Source of the DNA: Elusimicrobiota bacterium
GTDB lineage: Bacteria; Elusimicrobiota; Elusimicrobia; Elusimicrobiales; Elusimicrobiaceae
Length of the DNA: 5,611 nucleotides
Assembly: GCA_031258375.1 (NCBI GenBank)
Contig: JAIRMX010000066.1
Location: 1 to 5,611 of the forward strand
Direction: 5' to 3'
In this document: positions 1 through 5,611 of the stretch, in pieces
Layout of the letters: every line of letters starts with the position of its first letter
How positions within the stretch are numbered: position 1 is the first letter of the stretch
Notes under the pieces: generated by a model
What the model saw: only the letters and a program-made list of their open reading frames with translations
What the model was told of the DNA's origin: nothing
Databases searched by the model: none
Translations under genes and position numbers: made by a program

Positions 1-744
1 AAAACTCATCCGGATATTATAATCGCAAGCTGGCATTTGCAGGCGTCTCTTTTAAAACCGCCCGATAATGACGTTGAGAAACAGCAAAATATAAGAGTTG
101 AAACCATACGTTATTTGACTAACGCAAGCCAACAGAAGCCCGTTTTTGCCAAATGGAAAATTTATATAGTGGATAATGCCCAAACGCTTACGGCAAGCGC
201 GGCAAACGCTATGCTTAAATTTATAGAGGAACCTCCGCCTAATACGATTTGGATTTTGATTTCTTCGAAGAAAGAATCTATGCTCGGCACAATTAAGTCC
301 CGTTGTCAAACCGTAAATTTCATGCCGCTTTCCAAAGATATAATAAAAAATATTTTGCAAAATGACGGCATAGAAGCCGCCATTGCCGAGCGCGCGGCCG
401 AATATTCGCAGGGCTCTACCGTAAAAGCGCGCTTAATCGCGCAAACATTGGCGGAATTTTCTTCCTTACCCCGAGGAGCGGTTTTTGCGCCGGGCGCGGC
501 CATGAATTTGTCAAACGTTTTGTCTAAAGCGCGTTTACAAGCGGCTTGCATACTTGATATGCTTGCCGTAAATGCTCATAAAAGTTGGACGGTTTCTTTA
601 TCGGAGGAACGGGAGGAATTTGAAAACTTGCTTAGAAAACTTGTATTTTATAAACGCGCGATAAACCGCAATACTTCTCCTTCGCTTGTGGTTGAAGCCG
701 CTATTATGGCCGCTGAAAACGCGGGATGTTCTTTCTTAAATTAA
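1..744 (+). CDS. holB: DNA polymerase III delta' subunit, 5'-truncated by window edge
   Basis: This is the clamp-loader delta' subunit, part of the complex with DnaX (tau/gamma) and delta that loads the sliding clamp during replication in the cytoplasm. The frame is open from base 1 and reads KTHPDIII, matching the HPD segment that follows the zinc/P-loop part of this family, so the true start and Walker A region lie outside the window; the internal TTG at 37 is not the start. The visible 247 residues contain a degenerate Walker B strand (IYIVDNA, about residues 54-60), the conserved helix LTASAANAMLKFIEEPP (about 63-79) and the SRC motif (about 100-102) that supplies the arginine finger to the neighbouring ATPase. 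After these come a helical lid and the C-terminal collar domain, ending at TAA 742-744. Full-length family members are about 320-340 residues, so roughly 80-90 are missing. The gene looks intact to its end. It converges on the polyvalent gene, so the two are not in one operon. Confidence 0.93.
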   Translation, partial: KTHPDIIIASWHLQASLLKPPDNDVEKQQNIRVETIRYLTNASQQKPVFAKWKIYIVDNAQTLTASAANAMLKFIEEPPPNTIWILISSKKESMLGTIKSRCQTVNFMPLSKDIIKNILQNDGIEAAIAERAAEYSQGSTVKARLIAQTLAEFSSLPRGAVFAPGAAMNLSNVLSKARLQAACILDMLAVNAHKSWTVSLSEEREEFENLLRKLVFYKRAINRNTSPSLVVEAAIMAAENAGCSFLN

Positions 745-787
745 TCGTTTGTTTTTCTCTTAAATTTTTTGTCCGTTTTTTAAATAA

Positions 788-913
788 CTTACTCGACGAA
801 CCCTTACGTTGCAAATTGCAAAACGTCAAAGTGAAAAAGACGTAATACAAAGCAAAATAGACGGCCTGCAAGAAGGATTAAGGGCGGATAAATTAAAGGC
901 TTGCGTAAAATAA
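788..913 (+). other. Short orphan open frame after holB, possible gene remnant
   Basis: A + strand frame is open from just after the TAA at 785-787 to the TAA at 911-913. From the TTG at 809 it would give 34 residues, including KDVIQSKIDGLQEGLRADKL, a charged, heptad-like sequence that looks more protein-like than random intergenic DNA. I see no Shine-Dalgarno motif before 809 and no ATG start. Its end overlaps the last codons of the convergent - strand gene by 21 bases and falls within the hairpin at 900-919. It could be the surviving tail of a gene whose 5' part was lost at an element boundary, or chance. I do not recognise the family. Confidence 0.15.
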
Positions 914-2170
914 CGCAAGGCTCTTTGTTTTGTTTATAATCTTATCCTTATTCTTTTGTCTGGTTTTTTCGGAAACCGTCTCTTTTAAAACTTTGCCGAG
1001 ATTAATGGCCGTGTCGCTCACTTTTGCATACCCAAAATCCCTGCCCATTCTGTCTTCCGCGTTCGTTGCTTTTATCATATTTTTTATCGTGCTTACAAAC
1101 TCGCGGATCTGCTCCGTCGTCATCCTGTTCAAATCCCACGTAAACTTAAATCTTCCCTCGTCCAGCAAATCCGTTATATAAATCTCAAGGTCGCCGTTTT
1201 GAGCCTCCAGTCTGTCTCGCCATTGATAAATGCTTTCGCGCTTTGCGGCCGCTTGATATCCCCTGCGCGTTATCCCAAGCCTGCTCAAAACGTACCCGAT
1301 TTGATTAAGCGCGCTTTGATTTTTAAATCTCTCTTTATCCCGCGCGGCCACGTTGTAAATATACGCCGTATCCTTTTCATACTGCTTTTTGATTCTAATG
1401 CTCTCGCGCCCCATCGCCGCGTTTAATATCGCCGCGTTCTTATATTCGTGCGCTTTGGCAAAATCTTTCCTCTTATACGCCAGCGCCGCGCGCTTATTAA
1501 AGTTGCTCATCCGCGTCCAGTATGCCGTGCCGCGTCCTGCCTGTCTTGCCGGCATTTTGCTCAGCATTTCTTTGGCTAGTTTTTTTGCCAGCTGCGCCAA
1601 TGCCCGCGCCGCTTCCATATTAAAATTGATTTTCTTCCCCGCGTTGTCTATAACGTGCAGTTCCGCCGACATTGCCTCAAGATACGCGTCGTCCCCCGCA
1701 AGCTCCAAATTCTCTTCCATCTCGGCGTTCTTTATCCTTTCGGCCTCCCACTCTTCCATGTGCTTTTGTGTAAGCCTGTCCAGCGCGCCGTATAACGTCG
1801 GCGATATTCTAACCCACAGCATAAGCTCGTCAATGCCGTCAAAGCCGTGCGCCTTTGCCGTCAGCTCGACCTGCGCGTACTCTTGCGCGGCCAGCTTACC
1901 CTCTTCGTATTTGCGCTGCACGTCTTTGGCCTTCTCGCCCGTGAAATCCTCTATTGCCTGCGCCGCCATATACCCGCGTTCTTTCTTTAACTCCTCCAGC
2001 GTCTTTTCTTCAAACGCCGCTTCCTCGTCAAAATATTCTTGGTTCCTCGCGTCTTCCTGCGCCTCCAGTTTCTTGCCAAATAACTTCTGCGCTGCCATGC
2101 GCCGCGCTTTTTCCCACGCCGTTGCTATAAACTCCGCCGCTTTCTTTTCTTCTTCCGTGCGCCCCTCTAT
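893..2170 (-). other. Charged helical C-terminal region
   Basis: Residues about 1138-1562 are rich in Ala, Glu, Lys and Arg and are predicted helical. Coiled-coil-like stretches occur near 1141-1240. A later helical segment (RAALAYKRKDFAKAHEYKNA, about 1364-1383) resembles the helical region often found near the end of long polyvalent proteins. No catalytic motif is visible. Its high alanine content produces long mirror frames on the opposite strand, which I do not regard as genes. Confidence 0.6.
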
Positions 2171-5100
2171 CTCTATTTGCGGCGCAAGCTCCTCGTTCAT
2201 CTGCTCTATTTCCGCTTCGCTCGCGAGCATCGCGGCAAAATAATTCCTCACTTCTTTTGGCAGTTCCAGCCCCAGCTTGGCCTTTATCTCCCCGTATATT
2301 CTCAACATCCATTTCTTCAGCGCGTCAAACGCTTTCTTCAGCTGCGCGCTGGGCGCTTCGCCGACTGCCAAATATGCTTCAAATGCGTCTGCAAACTTCT
2401 CTTGCTGCTCGCTTGTAAGCTCTTTTTGTCCGTCTTCTATTGCCAAATATTGTTTTATCGGCTCAAAGTCTTTTACGTAAGCCTCGTTCGCCCGTCCGCT
2501 CAAAATATAATCCCACCGCTCTTTTAAAAAGTAATGGCTGAACTCGTGCAGCATTGTGCTTGCGTCGCTGTCCGGCGTTATGTAAATAGTATTTGTCGCG
2601 GGGTCGTATGCCCCTCGTTTGCCTTGCAATAATACGTTTACTTTCTCCCCTATCCAATCCGCCGCGCGCTTTAATAACCCCTTGCTTTTTTTTTGCTTAT
2701 AGGCCTTGACATTCTGCAAAATTTCATTTATACTATTATTGAAGTCCGCAATCGGGGTTGGTGACACTGCCTTTTCGGCATTCTCAACCGTTGCCCTGCG
2801 GGCTTCTTTATTTTGCATCTTTTCAATATCTACCGCTTCTACGCTGTAAATTTTGTTTTTTGTATTTTTGTCGGCATATTCTTTAAGCGTTATTTTCACG
2901 GGGTAATATTCGTCGGCGTATTCCATAACCGCGCCTAGTCTGTGAATATTCTTAATAGCGGGGTTTTCATTTTTATCGGCGTGTATTATGTCGAATAAAG
3001 CGTTTTCAAACAAAACGTCGATATTTGCCAAAGCCTGCGCGTGTAGTTCCGGTGAGATTGATTTTTTGACCGCGCTTGCGCTGTTCATTTTATCAATGCC
3101 CGCATTGGAAATATTACCGGTAATATTTAACAATTCATTATGCGGGTTTTTGTTTGCCTGCGCTTTGGCAATGCTTTCAGCCTCGGAAGTTGTTTTTGCC
3201 GTCCTCGGCATTTTCGCCTTCCGTCTTATATCCTCATAACTTACATTGTTCTTTGCGCCCTGAAAATAAATATTCGCATTATCCTCTATCCAGTCCGCCG
3301 CTCTTTTAAATAACCCCTTGCTTTTTCCTATTTTTTCCGCTATACTATTATTAGGACTTGAAACGGGGGTGCGCTTGTTTTTAAGTGTATCTAATATACT
3401 TTCAAGTCCCTTTTTATTTATAAGCTCGGTTGTATAAATCCTGTTTCCATGCTCCACGCTTTCTTTTATCAGCATGTAAGAATAGTTTGTATCCTCTCCC
3501 AATTTTACGGGCGCGACAAATCTTCTGATAGACTTTATGTTTATATCATTGTTTTTGTCCGCGCCTTCTTCCAGCAAAATGGCGTTTTCAAAAGATTCGT
3601 TTATTCTGCTCGCCGCTTCAAAATGCTGCTCTTTTGTAAATCCGTTTTCAATGCTTTTGCTTACTGATTTTGCGCTTACAAGCTTGCTTTTTTGTTTTGA
3701 GTTTATCTGCGCCGCTATGCCTGTGCTTTTGTTTATTATATCTTTGCCCGCCAAAGCGCTTAGAGCCGCTTGCGCCTCTTCCTGTTTTATTCCCTCTTTA
3801 GATATTATGATTGCCGGCAAATTGTCTATTTTATTGCTTGTTTCCTTAAAATAAATATTCGCATTATCCTCTATCCAATCGCCCGCGCGCTTTAATAAAC
3901 CCTTGCCTTTTTCCCCTTTTTCAGGTATACTATTAATGTCCCCGTTAGAGGGCGTGTAAAAAGCGTCGGTACTCGCGGGGATAATTTTATGCCCTCTGTA
4001 ATTAAGAGCGCTTTTCCCATCTAGGACATTAGCATAAAACTCTACTCCCAAAATAACTTCCTTACCCGTCTTTTTGTCTTTCAGTTGTATTGCCGTCAAA
4101 AATACGTCTTGCGCGGGTTTTTTTATCGTGCCGTCTTCATTATATTGTATTTTGCGCGTTCCTTTGTATTTTGCACCCTCAAATATTTCTTTAAACTCTG
4201 CAAAAACTTCTTTATGTCCCTCTCTGCGCTTATGCTTTAAAGAGTTGCGTATTCCGCTTTTGCTAATTTCTACTTGTTGTCCCGTTTCTCTTATATTTAT
4301 CGTGCCGATATTTTCTAAAATATCCGCCACCCAATTCCTAAAATCCTTAACATTATCAAATTCTTTTATTTGTTTTGTAATTTTGAAGGGCTGGATGTTG
4401 TTCAAATCCTTAGATATCTTCGGCCCCCCTTCTCTTTCTTCCAAGTGTTCTGCTTCGCCCTCTTGAAAATATATATTCGGGTCATCCGCGTCAAACGTCC
4501 CCCTGTTGTCCACGCTCTTTATTTGGTTTGAAGAGAACACCGCATAATTGTCCGCCGCGCCTTCTATATCATGGTAGGCTGCGTCTTTTATGTTTTTCAT
4601 GATTATCCCGTCATGTTTGCCTTCGGCCTTTATTTCTCTGGCGAGAACTTCCGGCCTTAGCGTTCTTTTGCCTATTTTTGCCGCGCTTTCTCCGGCAAAA
4701 TCAACTACATAGGGATTTTCAATTTTTAAATATGCCGCCGTTATATAGTCCTCCGCCGAATAAGACTCGGCGGCCTCAAGATTGTTTGTAAAGAAAAAAA
4801 CGTCTTTCAAATTAACTCTTTTTCTTTCGCCCTTGCTGTTGTCAAATATTTCTATTCTTTGCACATCCTGCCCATGATACACCACCAGCGGCCGTCCTTC
4901 TGCGCCCACAACCTTGCTGTCCCCGAACCATTTCTTAAACGCTTCCGTCTGCGTTATGTCCGCCGCGCGCTTAAATAATCCCTTGCTTTTTTCCCCTTTC
5001 TGTGCTATATTATTAATAACGGCGGCAACCAAATCTTGACGACTAAACGTAGGCTTGATTTGCGTAGAATCAGATGGAGTACTAACCTCCCCTTTTTCGC

Positions 5101-5611
5101 CCGCCGTTTTATTATTTATTTCAAAGCCGGTTAAAAGCCATGTTTTGCGCTGTCCATTCTCGTCTAACGAAAGCACCGCGTCATAGCCGTCTTTAACAAT
5201 ATGCAGGGTTTTATTTCCCTCGACAAACCTGTCTATTTCCCCGTTAATTACGGCGTCAATAACTTTTGAAAGGGTATCAAGCCCGTGTCTTTGCGCGATA
5301 TGGTAAAGCCCTTTTTTCTCGTCGCCGTATATAAAGGCGATATCGTTTGAGCCGCCGTATTGCGCGATGTCGTCTCTTAAATCTTTTATCGTCGCTTCCG
5401 ACGATCCTGCGGCAATATCGCTAAACGCTTTTAGTACTTCCCGCGTCCTGTCTTTATTATTTTTGCTCTGGAAAAATATATTCGGATTATTCGGGTCAAA
5501 CGTCCCTCTGTTGTCCACGCTCTTTATCTGTTCGGCATGAAAGGCTATATATTCGGGGATACGGCCGTCCTCCTCAATCATAATCCCGTCATACCCGTCT
5601 TTTATAAGCTC
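893..5611 (-). CDS. Polyvalent phage/mobile-element protein (ART, PBECR nuclease, LPD-like modules, zincin), 5'-truncated
   Basis: This is a giant multidomain protein resembling the 'polyvalent proteins' of phages and conjugative elements, which are thought to be delivered with the DNA and to act on the recipient cell. The frame is open through the right edge (ELIKDGYDGI precedes the ATG at 5581), and that stretch belongs to an ART domain, so the start is outside the window. Numbering from the Met at 5581, the 1562 visible residues hold: an ART domain tail (to 38); a PBECR-type RNase-like domain (about 47-155, YHIAQRHG and KTWLLTGFE); a full ART domain (about 210-373, VVYHG); three related accessory modules (about 405-540, 616-722 and 819-920); an HEFSH zincin (about 985-1075); and a charged helical region (about 1138-1562). 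Linkers between modules are repeated. There is no signal peptide or membrane segment in the visible part. The C-terminus is abrupt (LALFYASL), inside a terminator-like hairpin; relatives I recall continue much further, so it may be shortened. The protein class is well supported; individual accessory-domain names are tentative. Confidence 0.85.
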   Translation of the reverse strand, partial: ELIKDGYDGIMIEEDGRIPEYIAFHAEQIKSVDNRGTFDPNNPNIFFQSKNNKDRTREVLKAFSDIAAGSSEATIKDLRDDIAQYGGSNDIAFIYGDEKKGLYHIAQRHGLDTLSKVIDAVINGEIDRFVEGNKTLHIVKDGYDAVLSLDENGQRKTWLLTGFEINNKTAGEKGEVSTPSDSTQIKPTFSRQDLVAAVINNIAQKGEKSKGLFKRAADITQTEAFKKWFGDSKVVGAEGRPLVVYHGQDVQRIEIFDNSKGERKRVNLKDVFFFTNNLEAAESYSAEDYITAAYLKIENPYVVDFAGESAAKIGKRTLRPEVLAREIKAEGKHDGIIMKNIKDAAYHDIEGAADNYAVFSSNQIKSVDNRGTFDADDPNIYFQEGEAEHLEEREGGPKISKDLNNIQPFKITKQIKEFDNVKDFRNWVADILENIGTINIRETGQQVEISKSGIRNSLKHKRREGHKEVFAEFKEIFEGAKYKGTRKIQYNEDGTIKKPAQDVFLTAIQLKDKKTGKEVILGVEFYANVLDGKSALNYRGHKIIPASTDAFYTPSNGDINSIPEKGEKGKGLLKRAGDWIEDNANIYFKETSNKIDNLPAIIISKEGIKQEEAQAALSALAGKDIINKSTGIAAQINSKQKSKLVSAKSVSKSIENGFTKEQHFEAASRINESFENAILLEEGADKNNDINIKSIRRFVAPVKLGEDTNYSYMLIKESVEHGNRIYTTELINKKGLESILDTLKNKRTPVSSPNNSIAEKIGKSKGLFKRAADWIEDNANIYFQGAKNNVSYEDIRRKAKMPRTAKTTSEAESIAKAQANKNPHNELLNITGNISNAGIDKMNSASAVKKSISPELHAQALANIDVLFENALFDIIHADKNENPAIKNIHRLGAVMEYADEYYPVKITLKEYADKNTKNKIYSVEAVDIEKMQNKEARRATVENAEKAVSPTPIADFNNSINEILQNVKAYKQKKSKGLLKRAADWIGEKVNVLLQGKRGAYDPATNTIYITPDSDASTMLHEFSHYFLKERWDYILSGRANEAYVKDFEPIKQYLAIEDGQKELTSEQQEKFADAFEAYLAVGEAPSAQLKKAFDALKKWMLRIYGEIKAKLGLELPKEVRNYFAAMLASEAEIEQMNEELAPQIEIEGRTEEEKKAAEFIATAWEKARRMAAQKLFGKKLEAQEDARNQEYFDEEAAFEEKTLEELKKERGYMAAQAIEDFTGEKAKDVQRKYEEGKLAAQEYAQVELTAKAHGFDGIDELMLWVRISPTLYGALDRLTQKHMEEWEAERIKNAEMEENLELAGDDAYLEAMSAELHVIDNAGKKINFNMEAARALAQLAKKLAKEMLSKMPARQAGRGTAYWTRMSNFNKRAALAYKRKDFAKAHEYKNAAILNAAMGRESIRIKKQYEKDTAYIYNVAARDKERFKNQSALNQIGYVLSRLGITRRGYQAAAKRESIYQWRDRLEAQNGDLEIYITDLLDEGRFKFTWDLNRMTTEQIREFVSTIKNMIKATNAEDRMGRDFGYAKVSDTAINLGKVLKETVSEKTRQKNKDKIINKTKSLALFYASL
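897..934. terminator. Probable bidirectional intrinsic terminator between convergent genes
   Basis: A perfect 7-bp stem (CTTGCGT 900-906 with ACGCAAG 913-919) encloses a 6-base loop. After one mismatch, two further pairs (897-898 with 921-922) extend it. On the + strand it is followed by CTCTTTGTTTTGTTT, and on the - strand by CCTTTAATTT, so both orientations have a T-rich tail. It sits where the two convergent transcripts would meet. Neither T tract is uninterrupted, so termination strength is uncertain. The stem lies inside the last codons of the - strand gene, whose TAA (893-895) falls in the T-rich tail. Confidence 0.5.
2357..2629 (-). other. Zincin metallopeptidase domain (HExxH)
   Basis: Residues about 985-1075 run from a strand pair (YDPATNTIYIT) into TMLHEFSHYFL. 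H1012 and H1016 are zinc ligands and E1013 the catalytic base of the HExxH motif. About 45 residues later, EKFADAFEAYL carries a glutamate (E1061 or E1068) that could be the third ligand. This matches the small zincin domains found in phage polyvalent proteins, which may process the protein itself or cleave host targets. The substrate cannot be read from the sequence. Confidence 0.8.
2624..2689 (-). repeat. Linker repeat copy 4 (GLLKRAADWIGEKVNVLLQ)
   Basis: Fourth linker unit, between module C and the zincin domain (residues 965-986). The core GLLKRAADWI is kept, while the end has drifted to VNVLLQ followed by G. Confidence 0.85.
2822..3127 (-). other. Accessory module C (LPD3-like, tentative)
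   Basis: Residues about 819-920 include SASAVKKSISPELHAQ, ANIDVLFENAL, HADKNENPAIKNIHRL and two strands (YPVKITLKEY, KIYSVEAVDI). It is the closest match to module B within the protein and lies just before the peptidase, separated by a linker repeat. Function is unknown. Confidence 0.5.
3260..3328 (-). repeat. Linker repeat copy 3 (GLFKRAADWIEDNANIYFQ)
   Basis: Third linker unit, between modules B and C (residues 752-774), and the fullest version. The similarity extends upstream into SPNNSIAEK, comparable to FNNSINEI before copy 4 and DINSIPEK before copy 2, so the repeated unit is about 30-35 residues. Confidence 0.88.
3416..3736 (-). other. Accessory module B (LPD3-like, tentative)
   Basis: Residues about 616-722 include SAKSVSKSIENGFTKEQH, a helix ending INESFENAILL, ADKNNDINIKSIRRF and two strands (YSYMLIKES, RIYTTEL). 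It shares KSI, H, FENA, ADKN and IK-x-I-x-R with module C at matching spacing, so B and C are clearly homologous. Function is unknown. Confidence 0.5.
3845..3916 (-). repeat. Linker repeat copy 2 (GLLKRAGDWIEDNANIYFK)
   Basis: Second linker unit, between modules A and B (residues 556-579). It ends NIYFK instead of NIYFQ. The DNA for WIEDNANIYF is nearly the same as in copy 3, including an uninterrupted match of about 30 bases from AAAATAAATATTCGC onward. Confidence 0.88.
3962..4369 (-). other. Accessory module A (LPD3-like, tentative)
   Basis: Residues about 405-540 contain a strand-helix start (VEISKSGIRNSLKH), a helix with a conserved-looking H and F/EGA (HKEVFAEFKEIFEGA), and strands ending ILGVEFY and NYRGHKII. 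The helix portion resembles modules B and C further along. It looks like one of the 'large polyvalent protein-associated' domains, probably LPD3 or a relative, with no known biochemical function. The name is my recollection of the family and should be treated as provisional. Confidence 0.4.
4463..4525 (-). repeat. ART end-motif repeat, copy 2 (QIKSVDNRGTFD...YFQ)
   Basis: Second copy of the 63-base unit, ending the complete ART domain (residues 353-373). Most differences fall in the DPNIYFQ half. The high DNA identity suggests recent duplication or gene conversion between the two ART domains rather than selection on the protein alone. Confidence 0.9.
4463..4954 (-). other. Complete ART-PolyVal (ADP-ribosyltransferase-like) domain
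   Basis: Residues about 210-373 begin with TEAFKKWFGDSKVV and PLVVYHGQ, where H236 is the likely first residue of the H-Y-[E/D/Q] NAD+-binding triad. FFFTNN and AESYSAED follow, with Y274 a candidate second triad residue. Then come AYLKIENPYVVDF, HDGIIMKN, YAVFSSNQIKS and the DNRGTFD closing motif. This strand order and these motifs match ART domains of polyvalent proteins, which are predicted to modify host proteins using NAD+. The third triad residue is not obvious to me, so activity is unproven. Confidence 0.8.
4958..4996 (-). repeat. Linker repeat copy 1 (GEKSKGLFKRAAD)
   Basis: First of four near-identical linker units, located between the PBECR and ART domains (residues 196-208). It has the GLFKRAAD core but lacks the NIYFQ half; the ART domain begins directly after it. 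The DNA shares the run GCGCGCTT-AAATAA-CCCTTGCTTTTT with the other copies. Confidence 0.85.
5117..5443 (-). other. PBECR-type (barnase/EndoU/colicin E5-RelE-like) nuclease domain
   Basis: Residues about 47-155 show the layout of these phage nuclease domains. A strand with DIAFIYGDE leads into GLYHIAQRHG (H94, R98 and H99 are candidate catalytic residues). Next come a helix ending VINGEIDRF, two strands (LHIVKDGYDAVLSLD) and the closing KTWLLTGFE (K146, T151). Family members are predicted endoribonucleases that would act on host RNA. I cannot tell which PBECR subfamily applies, and the catalytic assignment is by resemblance only. Confidence 0.7.
5468..5530 (-). repeat. ART end-motif repeat, copy 1 (QIKSVDNRGTFD...FFQ)
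   Basis: A 63-base unit encoding 21 residues at the end of the first ART domain (residues 18-38). By hand alignment it matches copy 2 (4463-4525) at about 54 of 63 bases, including an uninterrupted 18-base block. Confidence 0.9.
5468..5611 (-). other. C-terminal end of a first ADP-ribosyltransferase-like (ART-PolyVal) domain
   Basis: The segment reads DGYDGIMIE, then YIAFHAEQIKSVDNRGTFD, then NPNIFFQ. It parallels the end of the complete ART domain further on (HDGIIMKN, YAVFSSNQIKSVDNRGTFD, DPNIYFQ). The DG(I)I strand and the closing QIKSVDNRGTFD motif are typical of the ART-PolyVal family. The catalytic N-terminal half lies beyond the window, so its activity cannot be judged. Confidence 0.75.

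Noticed and set aside
37..39. TTG at 37 as the start of holB
   Set aside because: The frame stays open to base 1 and the preceding residues (HPDIII) match the family, so the real start is upstream of the window.
734..766. 9-base direct repeat TCTTAAATT (734-742 and 758-766) at the holB end, considered as an attachment-site core
   Set aside because: Too short and AT-rich to stand out, both copies lie on the same side of the putative junction, and no integrase is visible.
806..826. Tandem TTGCAAA TTGCAAA flanked by ACGTT/AACGT, considered as an operator or hairpin
   Set aside because: Weak stem and low complexity, with no promoter beside it; it could be chance in AT-rich DNA.
1389..2243. Long + strand open frame of 284 codons rich in Ser and Ala, opposite the helical region
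   Set aside because: It is the mirror of an Ala/Glu/Lys-rich coding strand. It is low in complexity, has no recognisable domain, and the - strand frame has clear domain motifs.
2028..2312. Alternative - strand frame of 94 codons, Gly/Arg/Glu-rich
   Set aside because: Shifted-frame shadow of the same coding region, with no ribosome site and no domain.
4074..4466. + strand open frame of 130 codons opposite accessory module A
   Set aside because: Cys/Ser/Leu-rich translation with no motif; it lies wholly inside the well-supported - strand gene.
5579..5581. ATG at 5579-5581 (- strand) as the start of the polyvalent protein
   Set aside because: The ten in-frame codons before it (DGYDGI region) belong to the same ART domain strand seen in the second ART copy, so the protein begins beyond the window.

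Overview
The window holds two convergent genes, both cut by its edges. On the left, on the + strand, is the 3' three quarters of a housekeeping replication gene for the clamp-loader delta' subunit (holB). On the right, filling about 84% of the window on the - strand, is one very long open frame. It encodes a multidomain 'polyvalent' protein of the kind carried by phages and conjugative elements and thought to enter the recipient cell with the DNA. Its start lies beyond the right edge.

Organism: holB shows a bacterium. Base composition is moderate, with patches of low and high GC, and the codons use many GCG/GCC alanines. There is no RNA gene or marker that fixes the phylum, so I leave it unassigned. 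The right-hand gene points to a prophage or integrative element beside a core gene. No integrase, attachment site, capsid or tail gene is visible here.

Layout: 1-744 is the holB 3' part. 745-892 is a 148-base intergenic stretch with T-rich runs and a short orphan + strand frame that looks protein-like. 897-934 is a hairpin flanked by T-rich DNA on both sides, a plausible shared terminator that overlaps the last codons of the - strand gene. 893-5611 (-) is the polyvalent gene. Read in its own direction, it contains the tail of an ADP-ribosyltransferase-like (ART) domain, a barnase/EndoU/colicin E5-like (PBECR) nuclease domain, a complete second ART domain, three related accessory (LPD-like) modules, an HExxH zincin metallopeptidase domain, and a long charged helical C-terminal region.

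How the parts fit: the module boundaries carry a repeated linker (four copies of a GLFKRAADWIEDNANIYFQ-like unit) and a repeated ART end motif (two copies). This implies the protein was built by duplication and recombination at shared linkers. By analogy with described polyvalent proteins, the ART and nuclease would act on the host, the peptidase might process proteins, and the accessory modules would have unknown binding roles. These roles are inference from family membership; the sequence directly shows the motifs, repeats and order.
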